From IMG/VR virus record IMGVR_UViG_3300034375_007958, positions 62,001-126,000 of that record: 64,000 nt of DNA. One strand, 5' to 3'. The notes beneath the pieces were generated by a model that was not told the DNA's origin, ran no database searches, and saw only the letters and a list, made by a program, of their open reading frames with translations. Position numbers and translations under genes: made by a program. Positions within the stretch are counted from its first letter, which is position 1, and every line of letters starts with the position of its first letter. Shown here one piece after another: positions 24,043 to 32,270 of this stretch. This stretch comes from a virus.

Positions 24043-24675
24043 ATGTTTAGTAAATTACTTGAAGGTGTTGATAGTGCTCTAGTTAAAAAACTAGTCGTAC
24101 TTCACACCCTAGTCATTGCAGTTAGCAATTGGCTTGTTCAATTTAAATTCGACCTTTTCCCTGGTGCAGAATTACCATTTTTTGGTAACTTTCCATTAGC
24201 AGCCGCAGCCTTTACTTTCCCATTGGTTGTAGTTGGTACAGACTTAACTGTACGCATGTTAGGTAAGCAGACAGGAAGAGCAGTTGTAGCAATGGCTATC
24301 GTCCCTGCAATCATTGCCAGTATTTTGGTAATTGGTTTGGGCGGCGCTCCCTGGGAAAAAGCATTACGCATTGGTTTGGCCAGTGGTGTTGCTTATGGTG
24401 TAGGTACCATGCTTGACGTTTATGTATTCCAACATATTCGTGAAAAGTGGGCAGACAATTGGTGGATTGCACCTGCTGTCAGTACATTGGCTGCAAACAT
24501 TATTGACACATATACGTTCTTTTACACAGCGTTTTATCCAGCACCCTGGGTTGGCGATGTTGCATTCAACCAAACAATCGTTAAGATGTTAGTTGGTTTG
24601 GTAGTGTTCTTACCAGCGTATGGTGTTTTACTAAATTACTTGAGAACGAAACTAGAGTTCGCTGATCAACAATAA
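24043..24675 (+). CDS. YhhQ/VUT-type queuosine-precursor transporter
   Basis: 210 residues, about six transmembrane helices. FPLVVVGTDLTVRMLGK (about 65-82) and SGVAYGVGTMLDVYVFQHIREKW (near 125-145) match the YhhQ/COG1738 family, which imports 7-deazaguanine precursors (preQ0/preQ1) across the inner membrane. In phages such transporters may feed 7-deazaguanine DNA or tRNA modification. No queC/D/E or dpdA gene is seen in this window. Plus strand, with a good ribosome site. Confidence 0.8.
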   Translation: MFSKLLEGVDSALVKKLVVLHTLVIAVSNWLVQFKFDLFPGAELPFFGNFPLAAAAFTFPLVVVGTDLTVRMLGKQTGRAVVAMAIVPAIIASILVIGLGGAPWEKALRIGLASGVAYGVGTMLDVYVFQHIREKWADNWWIAPAVSTLAANIIDTYTFFYTAFYPAPWVGDVAFNQTIVKMLVGLVVFLPAYGVLLNYLRTKLEFADQQ

Positions 24676-24686
24676 GGAAAAACACA

Positions 24687-25046
24687 ATGGAAGCATTAAT
24701 TATTGCAGTAGTAGCAGTTGGTGGTTATGTAATTTACCGTAGTTTTCAAAAAGGTAGAGAGCATGAGGACTCAGCCATGGAAGCCGCTACACGCCGGGCT
24801 CAAGAAGCGGCAGCACCTTACAAAATTGAACCACCAAGTTTACAACAAGGTGAGTGGCCTTTTCCAACAGCAGTTGGTGTAAAAAAAGACGCAGAGCCTA
24901 AACCTAAAGCAGTAGCAGCAAAAAGCACTGCCGCTAAGAAGGCACCTGCCAAGAAAACTACAGCAGCCAAAAAGACAGCAGCCAAGAAGACTGCTGCCAA
25001 AAAGACGCCTGCTAAAAAAACTACAGGAACAAAAAAATCTAAGTAA
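24687..25046 (+). CDS. Membrane-anchored AAKK-repeat (histone H1-like) protein
   Basis: 119 residues. N-terminal transmembrane helix MEALIIAVVAVGGYVIYRSF, then a linker and from about residue 68 a Lys/Ala/Thr repeat tail (AAKKTAAKKTAAKK) like bacterial histone H1-like DNA-binding proteins. The tail would bind DNA or RNA nonspecifically, here next to the membrane. It follows the YhhQ-like gene by 11 nt and is likely in its operon. Confidence 0.65.
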   Translation: MEALIIAVVAVGGYVIYRSFQKGREHEDSAMEAATRRAQEAAAPYKIEPPSLQQGEWPFPTAVGVKKDAEPKPKAVAAKSTAAKKAPAKKTTAAKKTAAKKTAAKKTPAKKTTGTKKSK

Positions 25047-26094
25047 TTAGGTTATGTTCTTTACCAAATTTAGCCAGTTCGAAACTGGCTAAATTTTTGG
25101 CTTTTGATTCGCACATAATGTCTGCCCACCCATTATGTGTCAGTGCCCATTCATTAACTGCACTATTCCAATAGAAGTCACTGTGGGCTCTTAGTTTTTG
25201 CTTTTTATAACCAGACTCGAGCAAAAACTCCAAACTTGGTCTATCTGAACGGCTATGGTCGTTGAGTACGCTTTCAGGGCTAATGCTGTAATGTATAACA
25301 GGACGCACACCACGCCAACTATCAACAACTTGTTGAATACGTGGGTCAGTGGCTTCAATATATTCTCCTGTCTTAATAAAATGGTGGTGTATGTCTAACA
25401 CCAAAGCGAGATCTTCCCGTAGTTCGAGGCTGGCGTCGAGTCCCCAGGATATTTCGTCGTTTTCGATTGTGATACAATTTCTTGCTTCAGGCGAGAGTTT
25501 CGTGAGCGCTCGTTTAATGCCTTCTGGGCCGGCTCGACCCGCGATGTGAACATTGATCTTGAAGTCTTGAAATTCTCTACCATAGCCCATCCACCTGGCC
25601 ATATCTGCATGATACTCAAACTCCTCTATGCTTCGTTGGACGACGTCGGGGTTATCGCTAGCCAACACAGTAAACTGGCCAGGATGAAAACTAAGACGAG
25701 TCCGGCTTTTGCGAGCACTGTCGCCGAGAACGCTAAAATGAAAATCGCAGTATTCACGAACATCTCTACGTTGCCAGAAGTAACTCCAATTGGGCTCAGT
25801 ATAAGCAGGTAAGATATCGCTACTAAGCCTAACCATGCGTAAGTTTTCATCTAGTTCTCCTACTCGCTCCACTAGCAGTCTAGTAGATTCAATGTTTTGG
25901 ACCATAAGGTCCCATAGCCGTTGCTCGGCAGCTTCCCTTGTTTGTTTATTTAACCAAGTGATTGTGGTTGTACCAGTGTTGTACTTTTTAGCATCATCTT
26001 TGGGTTTGATGCCATCAATTTGTTCTGATGTGTCAATCCATTTACAGGCAAAGCCTATTCTTGGACTAGATTCATTAGTTTTAAAAGTTGCCAT
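25039..26094 (-). CDS. uvsE: UV DNA damage endonuclease (UvdE/UvsE family)
   Basis: 351 residues from MATFKTNESSPRIGFACKW. Family signatures include RLSFHPGQFTVL (about 140-151), KINVHIAGRAG, ITIENDEISW, LVLDIHHHFI and VIHYSISPE, which together give the His/Glu/Asp metal ligands of this TIM-barrel nuclease. It nicks DNA 5' of UV photoproducts, an alternative to photolyase and UvrABC. Start placed at the ATG, as the upstream TTG frame overlaps the PMM-like gene more. Overlaps the converging AAKK gene's 3' end by 8 nt. Confidence 0.92.
   Translation of the reverse strand: MATFKTNESSPRIGFACKWIDTSEQIDGIKPKDDAKKYNTGTTTITWLNKQTREAAEQRLWDLMVQNIESTRLLVERVGELDENLRMVRLSSDILPAYTEPNWSYFWQRRDVREYCDFHFSVLGDSARKSRTRLSFHPGQFTVLASDNPDVVQRSIEEFEYHADMARWMGYGREFQDFKINVHIAGRAGPEGIKRALTKLSPEARNCITIENDEISWGLDASLELREDLALVLDIHHHFIKTGEYIEATDPRIQQVVDSWRGVRPVIHYSISPESVLNDHSRSDRPSLEFLLESGYKKQKLRAHSDFYWNSAVNEWALTHNGWADIMCESKAKNLASFELAKFGKEHNLIT
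25066..25098 (+). terminator. Terminator of the plus-strand YhhQ/AAKK operon
   Basis: TTTAGCCAGTTCGAAACTGG-type hairpin (TTTAGCCAGTT/AACTGGCTAAA) with T5, located within the converging UV endonuclease gene. Confidence 0.8.
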
Positions 26095-26762
26095 GTGTCC
26101 CGCCAATTTCTAACTGCATAACTTGCTCCACGCTTGTCCTTTTGAATTCTATCTGCCAAGGGTCTGTCGTTGCCTTCTGGATCTAGCCTATCACCAAAAA
26201 AGCACACAGGTCCCGTAAGCCAATCTAGAATCTGTGCTTTGTCTTTTCCTTTGGGGAAAATGTCAACTCCAGTTTCGCCGCCTATCTGTGCTTCCAAATC
26301 TGGAAACTTTCTATTAAACTGATTGCAGAGTTGTGCTCTTTGATTGGTGCGTCGATCCCATTCATAGTATTCTGTTCGGTTATTGCCTGTGGCATTCCTG
26401 CCTACAAAACTAAAATTCAATAGCCCGGGACGTTGTTCAAAGTGTCTACCAAACTTCCAAGGATATTCACTTTTGTATAATTGATTTTCTAACCACTGCC
26501 AAGGAGCCTCTGGCAATTCCCAATCGCTAGTAAATATTAAGCCGCCGCGGTGATAGACTACATTGCCACTACAGTTAAAACTGTATTCTACTGCACGAAA
26601 TAGCGTTTCGCCGATCTGCTCAACTGTTTTGGCGCTGTCACTACCTGTTACCAAAACTAAACTGTCTTTTTGAGCAGAGCCAATTAAAAACCGGCAAAAT
26701 TCGGGATCAATCAAGCCTCTACTGGGTGTCAGTGTGCCGTCAACGTCGAAAACATAGTACAT
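26055..26762 (-). CDS. HAD-family phosphomannomutase-like protein
   Basis: 235 residues. FDVDGTL (5-11) is the HAD nucleophile motif. RPGLLNFSFVGRNA (near 110) and GGETGVDIFPKGKDK (about 162-176) with FFGDRLDPEGND follow the eukaryote-type PMM pattern, so mannose-6-P/mannose-1-P or glucose isomerisation is plausible. It would supply sugar nucleotides to the adjacent sugar island. The promoter is only 6 nt from the ATG. Confidence 0.8.
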   Translation of the reverse strand: MYYVFDVDGTLTPSRGLIDPEFCRFLIGSAQKDSLVLVTGSDSAKTVEQIGETLFRAVEYSFNCSGNVVYHRGGLIFTSDWELPEAPWQWLENQLYKSEYPWKFGRHFEQRPGLLNFSFVGRNATGNNRTEYYEWDRRTNQRAQLCNQFNRKFPDLEAQIGGETGVDIFPKGKDKAQILDWLTGPVCFFGDRLDPEGNDRPLADRIQKDKRGASYAVRNWRDTWQLLKLMNLVQE

Positions 26763-26768
26763 ACTTGT

Positions 26769-26797
26769 ATTGTATGACTTTTAACTATTATTGTCAA
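26769..26797 (-). promoter_or_regulatory. Early promoter giving a leaderless PMM-like transcript
   Basis: TTGACA (26792-26797), 17-nt spacer, TACAAT (26769-26774). The ATG is 6 nt after the -10 element, at the expected start site. Confidence 0.8.
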
Positions 26798-27513
26798 TCC
26801 TCAAAATGGATACTGATAACGTGTTCGTAGTTCTTTTTAATCAAACTCTTGTACATTAAATTTTTGTGAACCAAAAATCCGGCGGCACCTTTGTCCAAAG
26901 TAAATTTGGCTAACTGTTTGAAATAAAGTGCTCGTCTACGATATACTCCATGGCACTTGGTATCTGTACCTTGTAGTTCGTAGACCATGGTGCTCCAACT
27001 GTTCTTGTCAGCGTGATCCCAATCGTGTATTTCGGTAAACGCAGTCATGCGATTGTTGGCTTTAATAATTGCAGGTTGGCTGTATTCTCTGTCTTTGAAT
27101 TCCTGATTCTTGTAATCTTTGACTGTAGTAATAACTAAACCAGTGCTAAGGTTGCACAAGTTATCTACCAAGTACTTCTGTTGGTCTTCGGTGTCAGCAA
27201 ACGTCAAGTATTCATCAAACGCTACCACTATGTCAAATTTCATTGGTTCGTTTTTGAATAGCGATACTCGTTTGTTTTGTTCCTGTAACCATGTTAACAC
27301 ACGGTCACTGACTTCTGCTACATAGATATTGTCGACTGGGCAGGCCAATATTGCAGGATTAAATCCCACAAACAAAATCGTGCTGGCGCCTTGATTGTAG
27401 TGTTCTTGAATCTTTGTTAGGATTTCTTGTTTACGGTCTACTATGTCTTTGGTTTTGCTGTGTAGGCAAAAAGCGTCAAAAATAATGTCGCTATAATCTA
27501 TAAAACTCTGCAT
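26794..27513 (-). CDS. Probable SAM-dependent methyltransferase
   Basis: 239 residues. ILFVGFNPAI (motif I-like, about 45-54), NIYVAEVS (acidic strand-2 end) and FDIVVAFDEYLTF (motif IV-like, about 93-105) outline a Rossmann methyltransferase, although motif I is degenerate. Substrate unknown. A late-type promoter AATAAATA lies upstream. Likely part of the 26-30 kb modification island. Confidence 0.55.
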   Translation of the reverse strand: MQSFIDYSDIIFDAFCLHSKTKDIVDRKQEILTKIQEHYNQGASTILFVGFNPAILACPVDNIYVAEVSDRVLTWLQEQNKRVSLFKNEPMKFDIVVAFDEYLTFADTEDQQKYLVDNLCNLSTGLVITTVKDYKNQEFKDREYSQPAIIKANNRMTAFTEIHDWDHADKNSWSTMVYELQGTDTKCHGVYRRRALYFKQLAKFTLDKGAAGFLVHKNLMYKSLIKKNYEHVISIHFED

Positions 27514-27539
27514 TCTTTTTATTATTAAAATTAATTAGT

Positions 27540-27547
27540 TATTTATT
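27540..27547 (-). promoter_or_regulatory. Late-type promoter
   Basis: AATAAATA about 30 nt ahead of the methyltransferase-like gene. Confidence 0.5.
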
Positions 27548-28463
27548 GATGTTCACGAAATAAATCAAGTGTAACACAATGGAACCCACCGCCTAGTGTT
27601 CTACTATGTCTTAGTTCTAACATTATAACTTCTACATTTAATTTTTGCAAGGTCTTAATTAACTCTTTCTGATTTTTATCAACCACTGCGAGGTAGGGAT
27701 TTACCATTAGCATGTTGAGCGCGATCCATTTACTGGCATAAGGATACTGATAAAAATCCTGTGCCACAACATCGTTGATATAAACACAATGCCAATCTTT
27801 CAATGCATGCGGCAGATTGTCTGGTTTAACTCTTGACCCATTAACTAACGCTACGCCTTCTCTAATTGGCACAATAGTGCTGTCAATATGCACGCCAGAA
27901 TAAAAGTTACAGGCTTCGATAGTCTTTTCAGGATACTGCTCTCGTAACCATTCCAATGCTGCTTGGTTACCACTGTGGCTTAACAAATATAACCACGTGT
28001 CTCCTAGCCTGCATATGTTAGCAGCATCCAATATCATATCTTCATGTCTGGGCATGACACGTATCATACTTGCTTGTTTAGTGACCATAGGTAGTGCAAA
28101 TATTTCCATGTTGCGGCAAGGATACATCATGTTGCAGTCCACTATTTCTGATCCTGCAACAATCAATCTATCTCTGGGGCAGTAGTTATACATGCCACCT
28201 GACTCTTGGAAGTTGATGTCGTTAGGTCTATGTACGATGACACTTTCCTTGCGTAGTGCATCGCACAATGCTTCCAAGTCTTCGTTAGATTCATCGATGA
28301 TCTGTTGAGGTATAGGACCGCTGGGCACAGGAGATTCTTTCCAAAGTGTGCGTTCACTTTCTTTAGCAAACACTGGATCATTACTGGGCCAATTAGCGTA
28401 ATCCGCTTTGCCTACAACAATTTCTTTAAGAGTGTCCCATTCATTATGACTGTTTAACATCAA
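27543..28463 (-). CDS. Amidinotransferase-family protein
   Basis: 306 residues. HNEWDTLKEIVVGKA at the start is typical of amidinotransferases. SGVHIDSTIVPI contains the catalytic His (near 190), and TLGGGFHCVTLD near the C-terminus provides the catalytic Cys (GGGxHC). These enzymes move an amidino group from arginine to an amine, forming guanidino compounds, or hydrolyse arginine-like substrates. Acceptor unknown. The stop overlaps nothing, but the start overlaps the 2OG oxygenase gene by 4 nt. Confidence 0.82.
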   Translation of the reverse strand: MMLNSHNEWDTLKEIVVGKADYANWPSNDPVFAKESERTLWKESPVPSGPIPQQIIDESNEDLEALCDALRKESVIVHRPNDINFQESGGMYNYCPRDRLIVAGSEIVDCNMMYPCRNMEIFALPMVTKQASMIRVMPRHEDMILDAANICRLGDTWLYLLSHSGNQAALEWLREQYPEKTIEACNFYSGVHIDSTIVPIREGVALVNGSRVKPDNLPHALKDWHCVYINDVVAQDFYQYPYASKWIALNMLMVNPYLAVVDKNQKELIKTLQKLNVEVIMLELRHSRTLGGGFHCVTLDLFREHQ

Positions 28464-28978
28464 ACGTGACCTGTGATTTGCAGTGTGTATCTGGGCGTTA
28501 ATCCCAAGTTTGCGGCCATGTGCGTTAAATCATACTGCCATTCTACGACATTGCCTGCGAGCCAATTTACATACGGTTCGCCGTTATATTCAGCATAATG
28601 TCCACTTTGCCAATCTTCAAGAAATATAATTGCTCGATAGATTGTGGATTCTTTTCCTTGTAAATTGAAAAGTTCTACGTATTTTTTGTACAAATCTTTA
28701 TGAACAGGTAGGACTGTACTAGTATCCATTCTATAGTAACTGGTACCAATATCACGCCAACCTTTATTACTAAAGTGCTCAATAAATTGGTGATTCCACT
28801 CTGGCTGCGGACTGCACATGTCGCACATATAACCAGTGAACTGATTACTGTAACCTTGATTACGCCAACGGTTTACACTGTCAATGTCATTAAAACCTTC
28901 TTGGATATAGTGCAATCTTTTATAACTGTCATCCCAAAAAGGTTTTATGTAATCTTCACTGTACCCTTGTGTTACCAT
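28460..28978 (-). CDS. 2-oxoglutarate/Fe(II)-dependent oxygenase-like protein
   Basis: 172 residues. VLPVHKDLY gives the HxD, and VVEWQYDLTHMAANLG then RYTLQITG supply the distal His and the 2OG-binding Arg, in the arrangement common to marine-phage 2OG-Fe(II) oxygenases. It would hydroxylate an unknown substrate. The start (28978) overlaps the UDP-sugar dehydrogenase gene by 23 nt, so the pair is cotranslated. Confidence 0.7.
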   Translation of the reverse strand: MVTQGYSEDYIKPFWDDSYKRLHYIQEGFNDIDSVNRWRNQGYSNQFTGYMCDMCSPQPEWNHQFIEHFSNKGWRDIGTSYYRMDTSTVLPVHKDLYKKYVELFNLQGKESTIYRAIIFLEDWQSGHYAEYNGEPYVNWLAGNVVEWQYDLTHMAANLGLTPRYTLQITGHV

Positions 28979-30206
28979 AATGCACAACTTTTACGGTATC
29001 AGTAGATTTTAGTTTTCTCCAAGGATCTACAATTATACTGCCTGGTTGAATTACGGTATATGGTTGCGTATCTTCTTGCTGTCCGGTATATTCGTAGGTA
29101 ATTTTACGATTGTGTGCCCATAGATAAACAGCCGGTTCTCTGACTTCCGAAACCACGTCAGTTGGATCATCAGACAAAGGGTCAACGTACATAACAGATT
29201 TGCCACTATGCTTAGTAACATAATGTCCAACTAGTGTACTATAACTACCAATACAGTATTCTACGTCTGGCTTATAGGCTTTACCATGAATAACAATTGG
29301 CAAATCCCCGGCGTCCCTGCTTTGATCAATTAAGAATTTGGCCAAGTTTTCTGCTTGAATCTCTCGAGCGTGCATAATTGTATCAAACAAGTCGTATCCA
29401 ATATCATATTCTTCTGCTAGCCAACGTAAGGCAATATTATCTCTAGGATGGCATGCACCTGCATCCCCCATTCCAGCAGTCATGTACTTGGGGCCTTGTA
29501 GTCGCATAGTACTACGTGCTAATGCATTAGTAACAACGTCTACGTCAATATTACCAATACGCATGGCAAAGTCCTGAATCATGTTAACGATGCCGACTTT
29601 GGCGCTGATATAAGTGTTATAAAAGATTTTTATTGCTTCGCATTCATCCCAGGTGCCAACTTCATAGCGTGGATCATTTTCCATAATTGTTTTATACAAG
29701 TCAATTAGTTCGCCTGCAACGCCGCTGATTTCTCCGTCCTCTGTTCCAACAATAACCATTTCTGGGTTAGTCATATCCCATTTTACTGAACCCATAGCAA
29801 TTAGATATGGATTGTAACAAAACTCGTGTTTACTATCTAACAATGGGATAAATTTACGTCTGGTTGTTCCCGGTAATACTGTGCTGATCAGCACAACCTT
29901 TTTACTTGTTTTTGCATACTTGTTTACATTTTTAATAGCATCGATTACTGCATCGTGGCCAAAATCTTTTGGCTCCATGTGACTGCTAGGTACGCTGCCG
30001 TCGTAACCTTCTGCATGGGGTGTAGGCACTGCAATGAAAATCCAATCACTTTCATTGACTAGTTCTTCAATACCACAAACTTTTACTGTGTCACTTTGCC
30101 TAGGGTAAATATCATAGCCTCTAACTTCATGTTTTTCAGCCATAACTTCTGCACAGTCTAGCCCAAGTTTACCGATACCGATAAAACCAATTTTTTGATT
30201 TAACAT
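28956..30206 (-). CDS. UDP-glucose/sugar 6-dehydrogenase
   Basis: 416 residues. Rossmann GFIGIGKLGLD (7-17), then GDAGACHPRDNIAL with the catalytic Cys (near 260), and C-terminal UDP-binding domain. The enzyme oxidises a UDP-sugar to the uronate using NAD, giving precursors of acidic glycans. ACGGAG precedes the ATG. It heads the amidinotransferase/2OG operon. The ATG abuts that of the plus-strand gene through a shared CATATG. Confidence 0.85.
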   Translation of the reverse strand: MLNQKIGFIGIGKLGLDCAEVMAEKHEVRGYDIYPRQSDTVKVCGIEELVNESDWIFIAVPTPHAEGYDGSVPSSHMEPKDFGHDAVIDAIKNVNKYAKTSKKVVLISTVLPGTTRRKFIPLLDSKHEFCYNPYLIAMGSVKWDMTNPEMVIVGTEDGEISGVAGELIDLYKTIMENDPRYEVGTWDECEAIKIFYNTYISAKVGIVNMIQDFAMRIGNIDVDVVTNALARSTMRLQGPKYMTAGMGDAGACHPRDNIALRWLAEEYDIGYDLFDTIMHAREIQAENLAKFLIDQSRDAGDLPIVIHGKAYKPDVEYCIGSYSTLVGHYVTKHSGKSVMYVDPLSDDPTDVVSEVREPAVYLWAHNRKITYEYTGQQEDTQPYTVIQPGSIIVDPWRKLKSTDTVKVVHYGNTRVQ

Positions 30207-31361
30207 ATGTTCTCCGTTGAAAATCTATACTACGTATTGTACTGTAACTTATTTAAGAAAATCAAGGCTGACATTATATATTTCTGGCTGTTTGGTAGTA
30301 TCGACATAAACGATCTAACAGTAAACTTTGGAACAGAAAACAGATCTAGTACTTGTTTTTATCATTATGATCAAGAGCCAGTTCAAGAATATGTTTTAGA
30401 TAATATTTTTGCAAAATATGCTCATCCAAACGAAAAAATAATTTTAGTTGCCAGCGAGTATTCGAATTTAGTAGAGCAATATTGCAGAAAAAACGAAATT
30501 TATAATATCTATTATTTCTTTCATGGATTTGCCTGCTTAGATTGGTATAATGATTGCAAATTTTTTACTAAAGAAGATCCTATATTTTCTAATAAATTTT
30601 TAAGTTTTAATAGGTTATGTACTCAACTACGTAGTCACAGACTGCTTTTTGTTAGCGAGTTACAAGAACGCAAAATTATGAATAAGGGTATGGTCAGTCT
30701 ACAGATAATAAAAAATGACAAAAATGTTGCAAAAAAAGAAATAGCCGATCCCAACTCAAAACTTTCAAAAAAATCAAAAATAAAAATTTACACTAACCTT
30801 GCTCATATAAAAAATAATTATATCATAGACAAAGAAGTAACAGGTGCAGCAAGTGCTCACTTAGGAGTAGAAGAATTCACACTGTGGCAATCTTGTTTTT
30901 TACATATAGTATCTGAAACAGTTTTCTTTGATCGAAAGTTACATCTTACAGAAAAAATATTCAAACCAATTGTAAGTCAACGTCCATTTATACTGCTGGG
31001 CGCCTATAAAAATCTTGAATACTTAAAGTCCTATGGATTTAAGACTTTTGACAAATGGATAGATGAAAGTTATGACAGTGAGCCAGACAATGAAAAACGA
31101 TTAATGATGGTCTGTGATCAAGTTGAAAAAATTGCAATGTTACCAGAAGATAAAATTGAAGAAATGTATTGGGATATGAAAGAAGTGTTAGAACACAACT
31201 ATCGACATTTTTATACAGATTTTAAAAAGATTATAGTTGACGAACTTGTAGATAATTTTGAAGGTTATATGCTTTGGCACAATAAAAATAATCCAAATGA
31301 CCAAATTTATAACATAGAAAGTTTAAACTTACCAGAAGTTAAAAAACTGTTGGCTCAATAA
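30207..31361 (+). CDS. Glycosyltransferase-like protein (GT10-type C-terminus)
   Basis: 384 residues, AT-rich. LTEKIFKPIVSQRPFILLG followed by YGFKTFDKWIDESYD (near 265-300) resembles the donor-binding end of fucosyltransferase-like phage glycosyltransferases. An early FYHYDQEP motif is also seen. The start is uncertain: no ribosome site precedes this ATG and it shares CATATG with the divergent gene. Confidence 0.6.
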   Translation: MFSVENLYYVLYCNLFKKIKADIIYFWLFGSIDINDLTVNFGTENRSSTCFYHYDQEPVQEYVLDNIFAKYAHPNEKIILVASEYSNLVEQYCRKNEIYNIYYFFHGFACLDWYNDCKFFTKEDPIFSNKFLSFNRLCTQLRSHRLLFVSELQERKIMNKGMVSLQIIKNDKNVAKKEIADPNSKLSKKSKIKIYTNLAHIKNNYIIDKEVTGAASAHLGVEEFTLWQSCFLHIVSETVFFDRKLHLTEKIFKPIVSQRPFILLGAYKNLEYLKSYGFKTFDKWIDESYDSEPDNEKRLMMVCDQVEKIAMLPEDKIEEMYWDMKEVLEHNYRHFYTDFKKIIVDELVDNFEGYMLWHNKNNPNDQIYNIESLNLPEVKKLLAQ

Positions 31362-31364
31362 ATA
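31357..31364 (+). promoter_or_regulatory. Late-type promoter (plus strand)
   Basis: AATAAATAC overlapping the end of the glycosyltransferase gene, ahead of the desaturase gene. Confidence 0.55.
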
Positions 31365-31397
31365 CTTGTGCGGCACAAATTCTGTCGTGGTAACTCT

Positions 31398-32114
31398 ATG
31401 ACAGAAATTCTTTATACATTAATAACTACCCATATAACTATTGCCTGTGTGACTTTATATTTGCACCGAAGTCAGAGCCACAGAGCAGTCACATTTCATC
31501 CCATAATCAGTCACTTTATGCGTTTTTGGTTATGGCTGACTACAGGTCAGATAACTCGTGAATGGGTAGCAATTCATCGCAAGCATCACAGTCGCAGTGA
31601 CCAACCAGGAGATCCGCACAGTCCGCATCAGTTTGGTATTTGGCGTGTGCTGTTTGGGGGTGCTTTCTTATACCGTCAAGAAGGCCGGAATGAAAAAACT
31701 ATCAGTGTTTACGGTGTTGGCACACCTGATGATTATATAGAACGCAGACTTTACACACCCTACAACTGGATAGGTATTTTAATTTTATTATCGATAGATT
31801 TATTGCTATTTGGTGCTGTAGGTGTTATAGTATGGGCTATACAGATGCTGTGGATACCGTTCTGGGCAGCAGGTGTAATTAATGGTGTGGCGCATTGGTG
31901 GGGATATAGAAATGGACAGACAACTGATCAAAGCCGTAATCTTGTACCTTTTGGTATTATTGTTGGCGGTGAAGAGTTACATAATAATCATCACTTGAAT
32001 CCAGGCAGTGCCAAGTTAAGTCGTCGTTGGTTTGAATTCGACGTAGGTTGGCTTTATATTCAACTACTCAGTTACTGTGGGCTTGCAAAGGTTCGCAGCC
32101 TTAACTCCGTTTAA
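31398..32114 (+). CDS. Fatty-acid desaturase
   Basis: 238 residues from MTEILYTLIT. Three histidine boxes define the family: HRSQSHR (near 26), HRKHHSRSDQPGDPH (near 58) and HNNHHLNPGSA (near 195). Four hydrophobic segments. This diiron membrane enzyme desaturates acyl-CoA or phospholipid chains (delta-9 type). Alternative start at 31368. Followed by a lipase gene. Confidence 0.87.
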   Translation: MTEILYTLITTHITIACVTLYLHRSQSHRAVTFHPIISHFMRFWLWLTTGQITREWVAIHRKHHSRSDQPGDPHSPHQFGIWRVLFGGAFLYRQEGRNEKTISVYGVGTPDDYIERRLYTPYNWIGILILLSIDLLLFGAVGVIVWAIQMLWIPFWAAGVINGVAHWWGYRNGQTTDQSRNLVPFGIIVGGEELHNNHHLNPGSAKLSRRWFEFDVGWLYIQLLSYCGLAKVRSLNSV

Positions 32115-32213
32115 ACTAATCATTGTGGCATCGTTGGTGCTGCCCATGATTCTATAGGGCAAGAATGCCCACTGTACCCAAACCCACGCATAGTAATCTA
32201 ATAACTGATTCAT
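32064..32213 (-). CDS. Possible small minus-strand membrane protein
   Basis: 49 residues from MNQLLDYYAWVWVQWAF, with one hydrophobic segment, GGGAAC ribosome-site-like sequence and a late-type element (ATTAAATA, 32231-32238) upstream. It overlaps the desaturase 3' end on the opposite strand, so coding status is uncertain. Confidence 0.35.
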   Translation of the reverse strand: MNQLLDYYAWVWVQWAFLPYRIMGSTNDATMISLNGVKAANLCKPTVTE

Positions 32214-32230
32214 TGTAGTTCCCAATTTTA

Positions 32231-32248
32231 TATTTAATCCAGTAAATA
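32231..32248. promoter_or_regulatory. Back-to-back late-type elements
   Basis: Minus strand ATTAAATA (32231-32238) and plus strand AGTAAATA (32241-32248). The plus one serves the lipase gene. Confidence 0.4.
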
Positions 32249-32270
32249 TAATTGAAAAGGAGTAAGAACT

